NCBI RefSeq assembly: GCF_026626745.1 | Contig: NZ_JAPNJW010000001.1 | Coordinates: 124,001-188,000 of the forward strand | Length of the DNA: 64,000 bases | Source of the DNA: Nannocystis sp. RBIL2 | Lineage (GTDB): Bacteria > Myxococcota_A > Polyangia > Nannocystales > Nannocystaceae | Direction: 5' to 3' | Shown here: positions 17,690 to 28,895 of the stretch, one piece after another | Numbering within the stretch: the stretch's first letter is position 1 | Layout of the letters: each line of letters starts with the position of its first letter | The notes under the pieces: generated by a model | What the model was told of the DNA's origin: nothing | Database searches by the model: none | Seen by the model: the letters and a program-made list of their open reading frames with translations, nothing else | Position numbers and translations under genes: made by a program

Positions 17690-18372
17690 CCTACGCCCCT
17701 ACCACCGCCCCGCGCGAAAATACACATTCCTTCGAGAACGACCGCGGCAGCCCCGAAAGCCGGCGTCAGCCCCCAGCCCGGCAGCTCCTCCCTCCCTGTC
17801 CCTTCGGACATGGATCCCGGCCGACACACGCCCCTGTCCCGCCCGACATGGAGCTCGCCAGCCCTCGCCCACCTGTCCCTTCGGACATGGAGCCCCCGAG
17901 ACCGCGCCCCCGTCCCCGATTCGCCGAACCGGGGGGGCGACAGACCGCATCCGTCGCTTCGCCCGCATGCCTGTCCCTTCGGACAGCGAGCCCGTGGACT
18001 ATCCTGTCCCTTCGGACATAGAACCCGCCAGAGCGCCTGTCCCTCCGGACAGCGATCTCACAGGCTCCCCTGTCCCTTCGGACATGGAGCCCCCCAGAGC
18101 GCCTGTCCCTTCGGACAGCGATCTCACGAACCCGGGGCGGCCCCCTGTCCCTTCGGACAGGTAGCCCGCCAGGTCGCCTGTCCCTCCGGCCAGCGATCTC
18201 ACCGGCGCCACCTGTCCCTTCGGACATAGAACCCGCCAGAGCGCCTGTCCCTCCGGACAGCGCTCTCACAGGCGCCCCCTGTCCCTTCGGACAGGGAGCC
18301 CGCCAGAGCGCCTGTCCCTCCGGCCAGCGCTCTCACCGGCGCCCCTGTCCCTTCGGACAGGGAGCCCCAGCC
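17690..18372. other. Gene-free interval dominated by a repeat array
   Basis: 683 bp between carB and the next minus-strand gene. Almost all of it is the 15-copy PAL14 array; the first 100 bases hold nothing recognisable. The frames that run through it (for example 17766-18269) are Arg/Gly/Asp repeats produced by the array itself. Confidence 0.75.
17796..18360. repeat. PAL14 array with ~33-bp period, fifteen units
   Basis: Fifteen copies of a 16-17 bp palindrome, mostly CTGTCCCTTCGGACAG or CTGTCCCTCCGGACAG, begin at 17796, 17834, 17873, 17971, 18004, 18037, 18070, 18103, 18145, 18178, 18212, 18245, 18279, 18312 and 18345. From 17971 onward the spacing is 33-34 bp with a single 42. Spacers alternate between two related sequences (AGAACCCGCCAGAGCG-like and CGATCTCACAGGC-like), giving a 66-bp higher-order repeat. 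The array abuts the 3' end of carB. Confidence 0.9.
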
Positions 18373-21522
<3,150 letters not shown>

Positions 21523-21523
21523 C

Positions 21524-22750
21524 TCACACCCCCCTCGCGGCCCGGCCCGCGACCACCTCGCGGGCGAACCTGTCGAAAAGACCAGCCAGCTCGCGCGGCC
21601 CCGGCGACGCCTCCGGGTGGCCCTGGAACGAGAACACCGGCCGGCCGGCCAGCTCCACGCCTTGCAGCGACCCGTCGAACAGCGACACGTGCGTGGCCCG
21701 CAGCTCGGCCGGCAGCGTCGCCGGGTCGGCCGCGAACCCGTGGTTCTGGCTCGTGATCAGCACCTGCCCCGTCGCCAGCTCGCGGACCGGGTGGTTGGCC
21801 CCGTGGTGGCCGAACTTCATCTTGAACGTGCGGGCCCCGAGCGCCAGGCACAGCAGCTGGTGCCCGAGGCAGATCCCGAACACCGGCAGCCCCGACGCCA
21901 CCAGCTCGCGGATCGCCGCCTGCTGGGCCTGCAGCGGCTCCGGGTCGCCGGGCCCGTTCGACAGGAAGATCCCGTCGGGCCGCAGCGCCAGCGCCTGGGC
22001 CGCCGTCGTCGCCGCCGGCACCACCGTCACCCGCAGCCCGCGGTCGACCAGCAGCCGCAGGATGTTGCGCTTGACCCCGTAGTCGAACGCGACCACGTGC
22101 CCCGCTGCCCCCGGGGACATGTCCTTGTGAACCTGCCCCTCAAGACCTGTCTTCTCCGACCTGCTCTCAGAGACATGTCCGTCCAGCCAGCGGACCGACC
22201 CCGCCGCCCAGCCGGCCGGCTCGGGCACGCTGACCGCCTCGGCCAGCGCCGCCCCCTGCAGCCCCGGGAACGCCCGCGCCGCCGCCACGCAGGCCGCCTC
22301 GTCGCGGGCCGCCTCGCCGGCCGCGATGCAGCCGGCCATCGCCCCGCGCTCGCGCAGCAGGTGCGTCAGCCGCCGCGTGTCGATGTCCGCCACCGCCACC
22401 ACGCCCGCGCGACGCAGGTAAGCCCCCAGGTCCTCGCGTCCGCGCCACGACGCGAACATCCGCGGCGCGTCGCGGACCACCAGCCCGGCCACCTGCGGCC
22501 CGCGGCCTTCCTCGTCGTCCTGGTTGACCCCGACCACCCCGACGTGCGCCGCGGTCAGCGTCACGATCTGCTGGTGATAGCTCGGGTCGGTGACGACCTC
22601 CTGGTATCCGGTCATCGCCGTGTTGAACACCACCTCGCCGCACGTCCGCCCCTCGGCCGCGAGCGCACGGCCGCGGAACAGGGTCCCGTCGGCCAGCGCC
22701 AAGAGGCCTGGGATGCTCGGTGGGTCGATCCTCGACAAAGCTGCAGCCAT
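21524..22750 (-). CDS. carA: Carbamoyl-phosphate synthase small subunit, with repeat-derived linker insertion
   Basis: A 408-residue CarA. The N-terminal CarA domain ([33 protein letters not shown]) is followed by a class I glutamine amidotransferase domain. Its catalytic Cys294 is in VFGICLGHQ, with His378 and Glu380 in QGHPEA. It supplies ammonia from glutamine to CarB through the inter-subunit tunnel. The triad residues are offset by +25 from E. coli (269, 353, 355). This fits an insertion ahead of the amidotransferase domain: residues about 187-215 are encoded by six tandem PAL14 units at 22106-22189. Start ATG 22750 is well placed; carB follows one base after the stop. Confidence 0.96.
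   Translation of the reverse strand: MAAALSRIDPPSIPGLLALADGTLFRGRALAAEGRTCGEVVFNTAMTGYQEVVTDPSYHQQIVTLTAAHVGVVGVNQDDEEGRGPQVAGLVVRDAPRMFASWRGREDLGAYLRRAGVVAVADIDTRRLTHLLRERGAMAGCIAAGEAARDEAACVAAARAFPGLQGAALAEAVSVPEPAGWAAGSVRWLDGHVSESRSEKTGLEGQVHKDMSPGAAGHVVAFDYGVKRNILRLLVDRGLRVTVVPAATTAAQALALRPDGIFLSNGPGDPEPLQAQQAAIRELVASGLPVFGICLGHQLLCLALGARTFKMKFGHHGANHPVRELATGQVLITSQNHGFAADPATLPAELRATHVSLFDGSLQGVELAGRPVFSFQGHPEASPGPRELAGLFDRFAREVVAGRAARGV
22106..22189. repeat. PAL14 tandem array inside carA, six units
   Basis: Units begin at 22106, 22120, 22134, 22148, 22162 and 22176, exactly 14 bp apart (TGCCCCCGGGGACA, TGTCCTTGTGAACC, TGCCCCTCAAGACC, TGTCTTCTCCGACC, TGCTCTCAGAGACA, TGTCCGTCCAGCCA). The 84 bp equal 28 codons and keep the carA frame open. 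Confidence 0.85.
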
Positions 22751-23073
22751 GGGCCTCCGCGTCGGGGACGCTAGCTAGCGCGTTCCCGCCCGGAGGGGAA
22801 GCGCCCGCGAACTCCGCGACGTCTCGCCGGGGCGGCCGCTCCGCCGCCGCGCCACCTGTCCCAAGGGGCAGCACCTCGCTCCGCCCCCGAGGGTCGTGCC
22901 GTCGCGACCCGTCACCCTGCGGGTCGCCCCGCACGCCGCCGGGGGACACCGACCACGCAGATCCAGAAGAACCTCCGCGAGCCCAGCGAGACCCCGCTGC
23001 GGCGCGAATCGAAGGAGGAGCGCCGCCGCGCGCGCTTGCGCGCATCCGCCGGCGGGTGCTAGCGTCGGTCATC
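22751..23073. other. Divergent intergenic region, 323 bp
   Basis: Separates carAB (-) from the zinc-ribbon gene (+), so it should hold both promoters. One PAL14-like unit, TGTCCCAAGGGGCA, lies near 22857. I found no clear promoter boxes, arginine operator or leader peptide. Confidence 0.5.
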
Positions 23074-24198
23074 GTGCCCACCCGCACCCGGTCCACGCGC
23101 AAGGCCGGCGCCGCCCGGACCGCCGCCGCCGGCAAGTCGCGCCGGGCCCCTACCCCGAATCGACCTGTCGCGGCCGCCGCGCCCGCCCGCGAGCGAAAGA
23201 CTGCCTCCACCTCGACCCGGCGAGCCTCACCCGCCCCGAGTGTCCAGCCGCGCCCGCCTCGCAACGACCCCGCCGCCCGCCTCGCCGCCCTCCGCGCCGT
23301 CGCCCGCCAGCACGGCGGCAAATGCCTCGCCGCGGCCTATCCCGGCTACCAGGGCCGCGCCGACTACGAATGCAAGCGAGGTCACCGCTGGAACACCACC
23401 TCCGCCATCATCCTCGGCGGCCACTGGTGCCCCACCTGCCGCTATCGCACCCCCGACAAGCTGGAGAAGATCCGGGCGATCGCCCGCGACAGGGGCGGCC
23501 GCTGCCTCTCCGGCGAATATCCCCCGCTCGGCCAGAAGATGCGCTTCCGCTGCGAGCGCGGCCACGAATGGGACGCCGAGGCCAGGAAGATCCGCGAGGG
23601 CCACTGGTGCGGCCGTTGCCGGCGCACGCTCGCCGACATGGACGCCCTCGTCGCCGGCTGGGGCGGTCGCTGCGTCTCCCCCAAAACCGTCGACTTCGAC
23701 GGCCCCCTGCGCTGGGAGTGCGCCCGCGGCCACTGCTTCAGCTCGCGCGCTCGCAACATTCGCCTCGGCCGGTGGTGCAAGGAGTGTCGCCGCGAGGACG
23801 GCTGGATCGCCGCCGTCCGCGAGATCGCCGCCCGCCGCGGCGGCGCCCTGCTCACCGAGCGCAACCTGCAATCGCGCAAGAAGCTGCGCTGGCGCTGCGC
23901 CGCGGGCCACGAGTGGCTCAGCACCAGCGGCAACATCCTCAACGATCGCTGGTGCCCGCAATGCGCCGACACCCGCCTCGGCATCGCCGAGATGCGGCGC
24001 ATGGCCGCCGCCAACCGCGGCAAGTGCATCTCGAAAAAATACGTCGACCGCAACACCCACTTGCAGTGGGAGTGCGACAAGGGCCACCGCTGGTGGGCCC
24101 GCCCGAGCGCCGTCCGCTATCAACACACCTGGTGCCCCGATTGCGCCCACGAGGCCCGGCGCGCCAACCTCAAGGCCTTGGCCAAGGACCGCCGCTGA
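23074..24198 (+). CDS. Five-fold zinc-ribbon repeat protein
   Basis: A 374-residue basic protein. Residues 1-69 are Arg/Lys/Ala/Pro-rich and likely disordered. About 300 residues follow, made of five repeats of roughly 58 residues. Each has a GGxCL-type start, a CxxGHxW pair and a WCxxC pair (YECKRGHRWNTT and HWCPTC in repeat 1; WECDKGHRWWAR and TWCPDC in repeat 5). Each repeat offers four cysteines plus a histidine for zinc, resembling probable zinc-ribbon/treble-clef repeats. Repeat 4 has lost the first-strand Cys (GGALL). GTG 23074 is my start choice. Nucleic-acid binding is likely, but the target is unknown. Confidence 0.72.
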   Translation: MPTRTRSTRKAGAARTAAAGKSRRAPTPNRPVAAAAPARERKTASTSTRRASPAPSVQPRPPRNDPAARLAALRAVARQHGGKCLAAAYPGYQGRADYECKRGHRWNTTSAIILGGHWCPTCRYRTPDKLEKIRAIARDRGGRCLSGEYPPLGQKMRFRCERGHEWDAEARKIREGHWCGRCRRTLADMDALVAGWGGRCVSPKTVDFDGPLRWECARGHCFSSRARNIRLGRWCKECRREDGWIAAVREIAARRGGALLTERNLQSRKKLRWRCAAGHEWLSTSGNILNDRWCPQCADTRLGIAEMRRMAAANRGKCISKKYVDRNTHLQWECDKGHRWWARPSAVRYQHTWCPDCAHEARRANLKALAKDRR

Positions 24199-24253
24199 AG
24201 CGGCCGGGGAGCCCTCTCGGCTGCGGCGGCCGAGAACCGTGCACGCACACCCG

Positions 24254-24598
24254 TCAGCGCTGCACCACGCAGAAGCGATTCCCGTCCGGGTCGCACAGCA
24301 CCACGTAATCCGCGCCCGCTTCATAATCCCAGCCCTCCACGCGCCGAGCCCCGAGCGCCAGCAGGCGCTCGACCTCCGCCGCCTGATCGTCCGCATAAAG
24401 GTCGAGGTGATGCCGCCGAGCGTGCCCCGACTGCACCCGCTTCAGCGACATCCGCGGCCCGACCCCGTCGATCGGCGCCAACGCGGCCCAGCCCTCCGCC
24501 GCCGGGTAGCGCAGCTCCAGGCGCAGCGCCGCCGTCCAGAACTCGACCGCCCGCGCCACGTCGGTGACCCCCCAAACGACGGAACCGATCTTCAGCAT
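24254..24598 (-). CDS. VOC-family (glyoxalase-like) protein
   Basis: A 114-residue protein with the two beta-alpha-beta-beta-beta motifs of the vicinal oxygen chelate fold: GVTDVARAVEFWTAALRLEL early and YVVLCDPDGNRFCVV at the end. The central HHLDLYADD holds candidate metal-binding residues. Members include glyoxalases, dioxygenases and antibiotic-binding proteins, so the reaction is not determined. Start ATG 24598 gives the standard family N-terminus (MLKIGSVVWGVTD). The gene lies 83 bp downstream of the methyltransferase gene on the same strand and may belong to the TetR-led unit. Confidence 0.8.
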   Translation of the reverse strand: MLKIGSVVWGVTDVARAVEFWTAALRLELRYPAAEGWAALAPIDGVGPRMSLKRVQSGHARRHHLDLYADDQAAEVERLLALGARRVEGWDYEAGADYVVLCDPDGNRFCVVQR

Positions 24599-24681
24599 GT
24601 CCCGGGCATGGCGCACCTGCGCGCCCCCGGCGACCCCGTGCCAGGTGAGCCAGCTCTCGGCCCCTCCGTGCCCCTCTCGCC

Positions 24682-25518
24682 TCAGAACCGATACCGCAAC
24701 AGCCGGCTGATCCGCCCCAGCGCCGGGATCAGCGCGAACAGCTTCACCGCCACCCGCGCCGCCCACGACAATCGTGCCACTTGCCGCGGATCGTACCCCC
24801 GCGGATCGTACGCATGATAATCCGTCACCAAGCGCAACTGCGAAAATTCACGCTCGAGCGAATGCGGGTCTTCGATCGTCCAGTGCATCGACGCCCCCGT
24901 CGCCTTGACCGCCTGGTGGCGCAGGATCATCCGCGCCCCGCGCTTGCTGAACCCGTCGAACGCCAGCTCCCCGCCCACTTCATTAAAGCGCCCGAGCACC
25001 CGCCCGATGAGCCGCGGCGCCTCTTCCACCCCCACGTACATCATCAATCCCTCCGCCAGGATCAGCGTCGGCCGGTCCGCCGGCAGCGCCTCGATCCACC
25101 CCGGCGCCGTCACCGACGTCGGAATCATCGTATACCCTTTCCTCGGGGGAAACAGCCGCTCCCGCAGCGCGATCACCTCCGGATAATCGACATCGAACCA
25201 GCGCACCTCCGGCCCCGGGTCGACGCGGAACACCCGGCTGTCGAGCCCGCACCCCATGTGAATCACCGTCGCCTGCGGGTGCCCTCGCAAGAACTCGCGC
25301 GTCCACCCGTCGAAGATGTGCGCGCGCATCGACACCCCGATCATCAGGTTGCGGTCGACCTTCAATTTTGAAAAATCGTAGTCGATGCGCTCCACCGCCC
25401 TGGCCGCCCATTCGTCGTGCAGCAGCGAATCCGGCAGCCGGCTCTCGCCTGCCTTCGCCAGCAGCGTGATGAGCAGCGTCTCCTTCTCCGCAGTCAGTGT
25501 CACTTTCTCCGCGCTCAT
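24682..25518 (-). CDS. SAM-dependent methyltransferase of the leucine carboxyl methyltransferase-like (PPM1/LCM) family
   Basis: A 278-residue enzyme. The SAM-binding motif ATVIHMGCGLDSRVFRVDPG is followed by VRWFDVDYPEVIALRERLFP, both typical of the bacterial LCM-like family (often polyketide O-methyltransferase-like). TLILAEGLMMYV is the usual post-I motif. It probably O-methylates a small molecule; the acceptor is unknown. Its ATG overlaps the TetR stop by four bases (ATGA), so regulator and enzyme are translationally coupled and the regulator likely controls this gene. Confidence 0.85.
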   Translation of the reverse strand: MSAEKVTLTAEKETLLITLLAKAGESRLPDSLLHDEWAARAVERIDYDFSKLKVDRNLMIGVSMRAHIFDGWTREFLRGHPQATVIHMGCGLDSRVFRVDPGPEVRWFDVDYPEVIALRERLFPPRKGYTMIPTSVTAPGWIEALPADRPTLILAEGLMMYVGVEEAPRLIGRVLGRFNEVGGELAFDGFSKRGARMILRHQAVKATGASMHWTIEDPHSLEREFSQLRLVTDYHAYDPRGYDPRQVARLSWAARVAVKLFALIPALGRISRLLRYRF

Positions 25519-26213
25519 TTCGCTCTCTCCTCCGAGATCACCGCCGTCACAGTGTCCGTCTCGAGGAAGCAAATGCTCCCCGCCGGCACTCCCAGGATCC
25601 GTTCGACCGCCAGCCCGTGGAACCGCAGCCGGGCCTCGAGCGCCTGGATCGCCGCCGCCGCGTCCTCGGTGCCCGCCGCAGCCAGCGCCCGACCCATCGC
25701 CGCCTGAATGGTAGTACCGAGCTGCAGCACGATCTCCGCCGCCGCCTGCGGATCCGGCACATCGAAGACCCCTTCTTGTCGCCCCTGCTCGAGGATCCGC
25801 GCCAGCACCGGCGCGATCACCGGATTGACCGCCGCGTGGATCCGCAGGTACAGCAGCGTGTTCTCCGGCCGGAACAGCGAATCGTAGGTCGCCCGCAGCG
25901 CCGGCGCCTCCGCCACCTTGATCTCGCGGGCCCGGGCGAAGAACGCGTTGAGCCGCGCGAGCGCCCCCAAGCCCGGCGCCGCCAGCACGTCGTCGAATCG
26001 GGCCACCGTCGCCTGCGCAGTGCGGGCCGACAATGCCTCGAGCAGCGCCTCCTTCGATTCGAAGTGGTGATAAAATCCGCCCTTCGACACCCCCGCCCGC
26101 GCGATGATGTCGTTCATCGTCGTGCGCTCGTAACCGCGCTCGAAGAACAGCGCCTGCGCGCAATCGAGCAGTTCCCCCCGCCGAACCTCCGCAGTTTTGA
26201 TAATGCGCGCCAT
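25515..26213 (-). CDS. TetR-family transcriptional regulator
   Basis: A 232-residue repressor. The helix-turn-helix (MNDIIARAGVSKGGFYHHF) sits at about residues 32-50, after an ALFFERGYERTT helix; the remainder is the all-helical ligand-binding and dimerisation domain. Start ATG 26213. Two near-identical palindromes lie 8-49 bp upstream (26221-26238 and 26244-26262), the expected place for its operators, so it should repress itself and the coupled methyltransferase. The inducer is unknown. Confidence 0.92.
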   Translation of the reverse strand: MARIIKTAEVRRGELLDCAQALFFERGYERTTMNDIIARAGVSKGGFYHHFESKEALLEALSARTAQATVARFDDVLAAPGLGALARLNAFFARAREIKVAEAPALRATYDSLFRPENTLLYLRIHAAVNPVIAPVLARILEQGRQEGVFDVPDPQAAAEIVLQLGTTIQAAMGRALAAAGTEDAAAAIQALEARLRFHGLAVERILGVPAGSICFLETDTVTAVISEERAK

Positions 26214-26220
26214 GAATTCC

Positions 26221-26262
26221 GACCGACCGTCGGTCGGTAGCATGACCGACCGCGGGTCGGTC
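26221..26262. promoter_or_regulatory. Double TetR operator
   Basis: Two palindromes: ACCGACC-GTC-GGTCGGT (22-38 of this block line, 26222-26238) and GACCGACC-GCG-GGTCGGTC (26244-26262), with centres 23 bp apart, about two helical turns. They sit immediately upstream of the TetR start codon. Confidence 0.75.
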
Positions 26263-26616
26263 GTCCAGATCTCCCGAAGGCAGACATCAGAGCGCGCGAA
26301 AATGCCCTTCGCCGCTCGGGCCCGGCACGCAGGAACCATTGTTCCGCGCGCCCATCGAGACCTCGAGCCCGCACGATCCGCCGCCGCGACCTCCAGCATG
26401 TCCTTTCAGACATGTCCCAACAACCCTGCCCCGAACCACCATCACCCTCCTCCGTGCCGCCCTCGGGAGCAGCGAGCGCCCCGCCGGCCCGGCGAGCGCG
26501 ACGCCGCCGGGGTTCCACCAACGCGAGAGGAAGTTCACAATCGCTCGCCCTCTCGCGCCGCGCGTCGGCCCCCGCGCCTATTTGGCCCACCGCCCCCCTG
26601 TGCTAGAGGAGCGCGC
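26263..26616. other. Divergent intergenic region between tetR and the arg operon
   Basis: About 350 bp holding the promoter of the arg operon. It contains one strong PAL14 unit, TGTCCTTTCAGACA at 26399-26412, followed head-to-tail by a weak one. AGAGGA at 26605-26610 is the ribosome site of argF'. I see no clear ArgR box. Confidence 0.55.
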
Positions 26617-27621
26617 GTGCGCCACTTCCTCTCGACCCTCGACTACAGCCGCGCCGAGATCGAAGCCCTCCTCGCCGCAGCGCGCGCCTTCAAGGCCGGG
26701 CCGCACGCGCAGACCTTGGCCGGCAAGTCGATCGCCCTGGTCTTCTTCAACCCCTCGCTGCGCACCCGCACCAGCTTCGAGCTCGGGATGCACCAGCTCG
26801 GCGGCAAGGCCATCGTGCTCGAGCCTGGCAAGGGCGCCTGGCCGATCGAGTTCGACGACGGCGTGATCATGGACGGCGAGCCCGAGGAGCACGTCCGCGA
26901 GGTCGCGCGGGTGCTCTCGCGCTACGTCGACGCCATCGCGGTGCGCGCCTTCCCCAAGTTCCAGCGCTGGGAGGTCGACCGCGAGGACCGCGTCATCCAG
27001 TCGTTCGCGCGCCACGCCACCGTGCCCGTGATCAACATGGAGACGATCACGCACCCGTGTCAGGAGCTGGCGCTCGCGCTCACGCTGAAGGAGAAGCTCG
27101 GCGACCTCGCGGGCAAGAAGATGTGCCTGACGTGGACGTACCACCCCAAGCCGCTCAACACCGCGGTCGCCAACTCGGCGCTGATCATCGCCGCCAAGCT
27201 CGGCATGGACGTCACCCTCCTCTGCCCCACGCCCGAGTACGTGCTCGACAAGCGCTACATGGACGCCGCCGCCGAGTACACCAGGGCCGCCGGCAGCACC
27301 CTCACGGTCACCCACGACATCGAGCAGGGCTACCGCGGCGCCGACATCGTCTACGCCAAGAGCTGGGGCGCGCTGCCCTACTTCGGCCGCTGGGACGAGG
27401 AGAAGCCGATCCGCGAGGCCAGCCGTCGCTTCATGGTCGACGCCGCCAAGATGGACCTGACCCCGAACGGCCTGTTTAGCCACTGCCTCCCGGTCCGCCG
27501 CAACGTCAAGGTCACCGACGAGATCCTCGACTCGCCGCGCGCGATCCACATCGACGAGGCCGAGAACCGCCTGCACGTCCAGAAGGCCGTGATGGACGCC
27601 CTGCTGCGCGGCGCCCTGTGA
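26617..27621 (+). CDS. argF': N-acetylornithine carbamoyltransferase
   Basis: A 334-residue transcarbamylase that makes N-acetylcitrulline from N-acetylornithine and carbamoyl phosphate. It carries FFNPSLRTRTSFE for carbamoyl phosphate, INMETITHPCQELA, the long WTYHPKPLNTAVANSAL motif and HCLPVRRNVK. The last two are shared with the Xanthomonas acetylornithine enzyme and differ from ornithine transcarbamylase (which has HPxQ and HCLP but not WTYHPKPL). Start GTG 26617, behind the AGAGGA site. It heads the operon argF'-argG-argE'-argBA-argC-argH. Specificity for acetylornithine over succinylornithine is inferred from the deacetylase downstream and overall likeness. Confidence 0.93.
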   Translation: MRHFLSTLDYSRAEIEALLAAARAFKAGPHAQTLAGKSIALVFFNPSLRTRTSFELGMHQLGGKAIVLEPGKGAWPIEFDDGVIMDGEPEEHVREVARVLSRYVDAIAVRAFPKFQRWEVDREDRVIQSFARHATVPVINMETITHPCQELALALTLKEKLGDLAGKKMCLTWTYHPKPLNTAVANSALIIAAKLGMDVTLLCPTPEYVLDKRYMDAAAEYTRAAGSTLTVTHDIEQGYRGADIVYAKSWGALPYFGRWDEEKPIREASRRFMVDAAKMDLTPNGLFSHCLPVRRNVKVTDEILDSPRAIHIDEAENRLHVQKAVMDALLRGAL

Positions 27622-27665
27622 ATTCCGCGACTCCGCTCGCCCGCTCTCCAATAGCCCCCAAAGCC

Positions 27666-28895
27666 ATGTCCCAAAGTACAGCTTCGAACAAGAAGGTCGT
27701 GCTCGCCTTCTCCGGCGGCCTCGACACCAGCTTCTGCGTGCCTTACCTGCGGGAGCGCGGCTACGACGTCGTCACCCTGTTCGTCGACACCGGCGGGGTC
27801 GACGACGCCGAGCGGGCCTACATCGAGCAGCGCGCGCGCGACCTCGGGGCCGTCGAGCACGTGACCGAGAGCGGCGCCCAGCCGATCTGGGACGACGTCG
27901 TCGTCCCGCTGGTCATCGGCGGCCAGCTCTACCAGGACGTCTACCCGCTGCTCGTCAGCGACCGCTACATCATCGTCGAGCGCGCCCTGGCGCTGTGCGA
28001 CGCCCGCGGCACCCGCGTGTTCGCCCACGGCTGCACCGGCATGGGCAACGACCAGGTCCGCTTCGACCAGACGGTGCGCTCGCTCGGCGACTACGACATC
28101 GTCGCGCCGATCCGCGACATCCAGCACGAGCACCACGCGGTGCGCGCCTACGAGGCCGAGTACCTGCAGAAGCTCGGCCACCACGTGCGGCCGAAGACCG
28201 CCAAGTACAGCATCAACGTCAACCTGCTCGGCGTCACCGCCTCGGGCTCGGAGATCGACGAGTTCCAGGCCCCCGGCCCCGAGACCTGGCAGATGTGCGC
28301 GCGCCCGGAGAGCTGGCCGAAGCAGCCCGCGCGCATCGACATCGAGTTCGAGCGCGGCGTCGCGATCAAGCTCGACGGCGAGGCCATGCCGGGCCCCGAG
28401 ATCCTGCGCCGCCTCAACGAGCGCCTCGGCGCCTACGGCGTCGGCCGCAACATCTACACCGGCGACACCACGATCGGCCTCAAGGGCCGGATCGTGTTCG
28501 AGTGCCCCGGCATCACCGGCCTGATGACGGCCCACCGCGCGCTCGAGGAGGCGATCCTCACCGCCAACCAGAACGGCTTCAAGCCGCTGGTCGCCAAGAA
28601 GTGGGTCGAGCTGGTCTACCGCGGCTTCTTCTTCGAGCCGCTCAAGGACGACCTCGAGGCGTTCCTGCGCTCGTCGCAGACCTTCGTCAACGGCACCGTC
28701 ACCCTCGAGACCGCCGGCGGCCTCGTCACCCCGGTGGCCGTCCGCTCCGAGCACATCCTGCGCAACAAGGGCGCCGTCTACGCCCAGTCGGCCGACTGGG
28801 ACGCCCGCGAGGCCGAGGGCTTCATCAAGCTGCTCGGCATGAGCTCGACCCTGTCCGCGCGCGTCAACCCGCGCCGGCGCCCCGGGCAGCGATGA
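27666..28895 (+). CDS. argG: Argininosuccinate synthase
   Basis: A 409-residue enzyme that condenses citrulline and aspartate with ATP. VLAFSGGLDTSFCVPYL is the PP-loop of the ATP pyrophosphatase domain; VFAHGCTGMGNDQVRFD and YSINVNLLGVTASGSEID follow. It resembles the longer Xanthomonas-type ArgG rather than the classical enzyme. ATG 27666 starts close to the conserved region. A GTG at 27618 overlaps the argF' stop and would add 16 residues (NSATPLARSPIAPKA); it is less likely. A PAL14-like unit covers the start (27667-27680). The stop overlaps argE' by ATGA. Confidence 0.95.
   Translation: MSQSTASNKKVVLAFSGGLDTSFCVPYLRERGYDVVTLFVDTGGVDDAERAYIEQRARDLGAVEHVTESGAQPIWDDVVVPLVIGGQLYQDVYPLLVSDRYIIVERALALCDARGTRVFAHGCTGMGNDQVRFDQTVRSLGDYDIVAPIRDIQHEHHAVRAYEAEYLQKLGHHVRPKTAKYSINVNLLGVTASGSEIDEFQAPGPETWQMCARPESWPKQPARIDIEFERGVAIKLDGEAMPGPEILRRLNERLGAYGVGRNIYTGDTTIGLKGRIVFECPGITGLMTAHRALEEAILTANQNGFKPLVAKKWVELVYRGFFFEPLKDDLEAFLRSSQTFVNGTVTLETAGGLVTPVAVRSEHILRNKGAVYAQSADWDAREAEGFIKLLGMSSTLSARVNPRRRPGQR

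Noticed and set aside
17766..18269. A 167-residue protein in the 33-bp array
   Set aside because: The Arg/Gly/Asp repeats arise directly from the palindromes; no start context, and no protein-like composition.
17796..18360. CRISPR array
   Set aside because: The palindrome repeat is only 16 bp, spacers are about 17 bp and alternate between two related sequences, and no cas genes are seen in the window.
27618..27665. argG starting at GTG 27618 with overlap of argF'
   Set aside because: The extra 16 residues do not resemble the family; ATG 27666 gives the conserved start.
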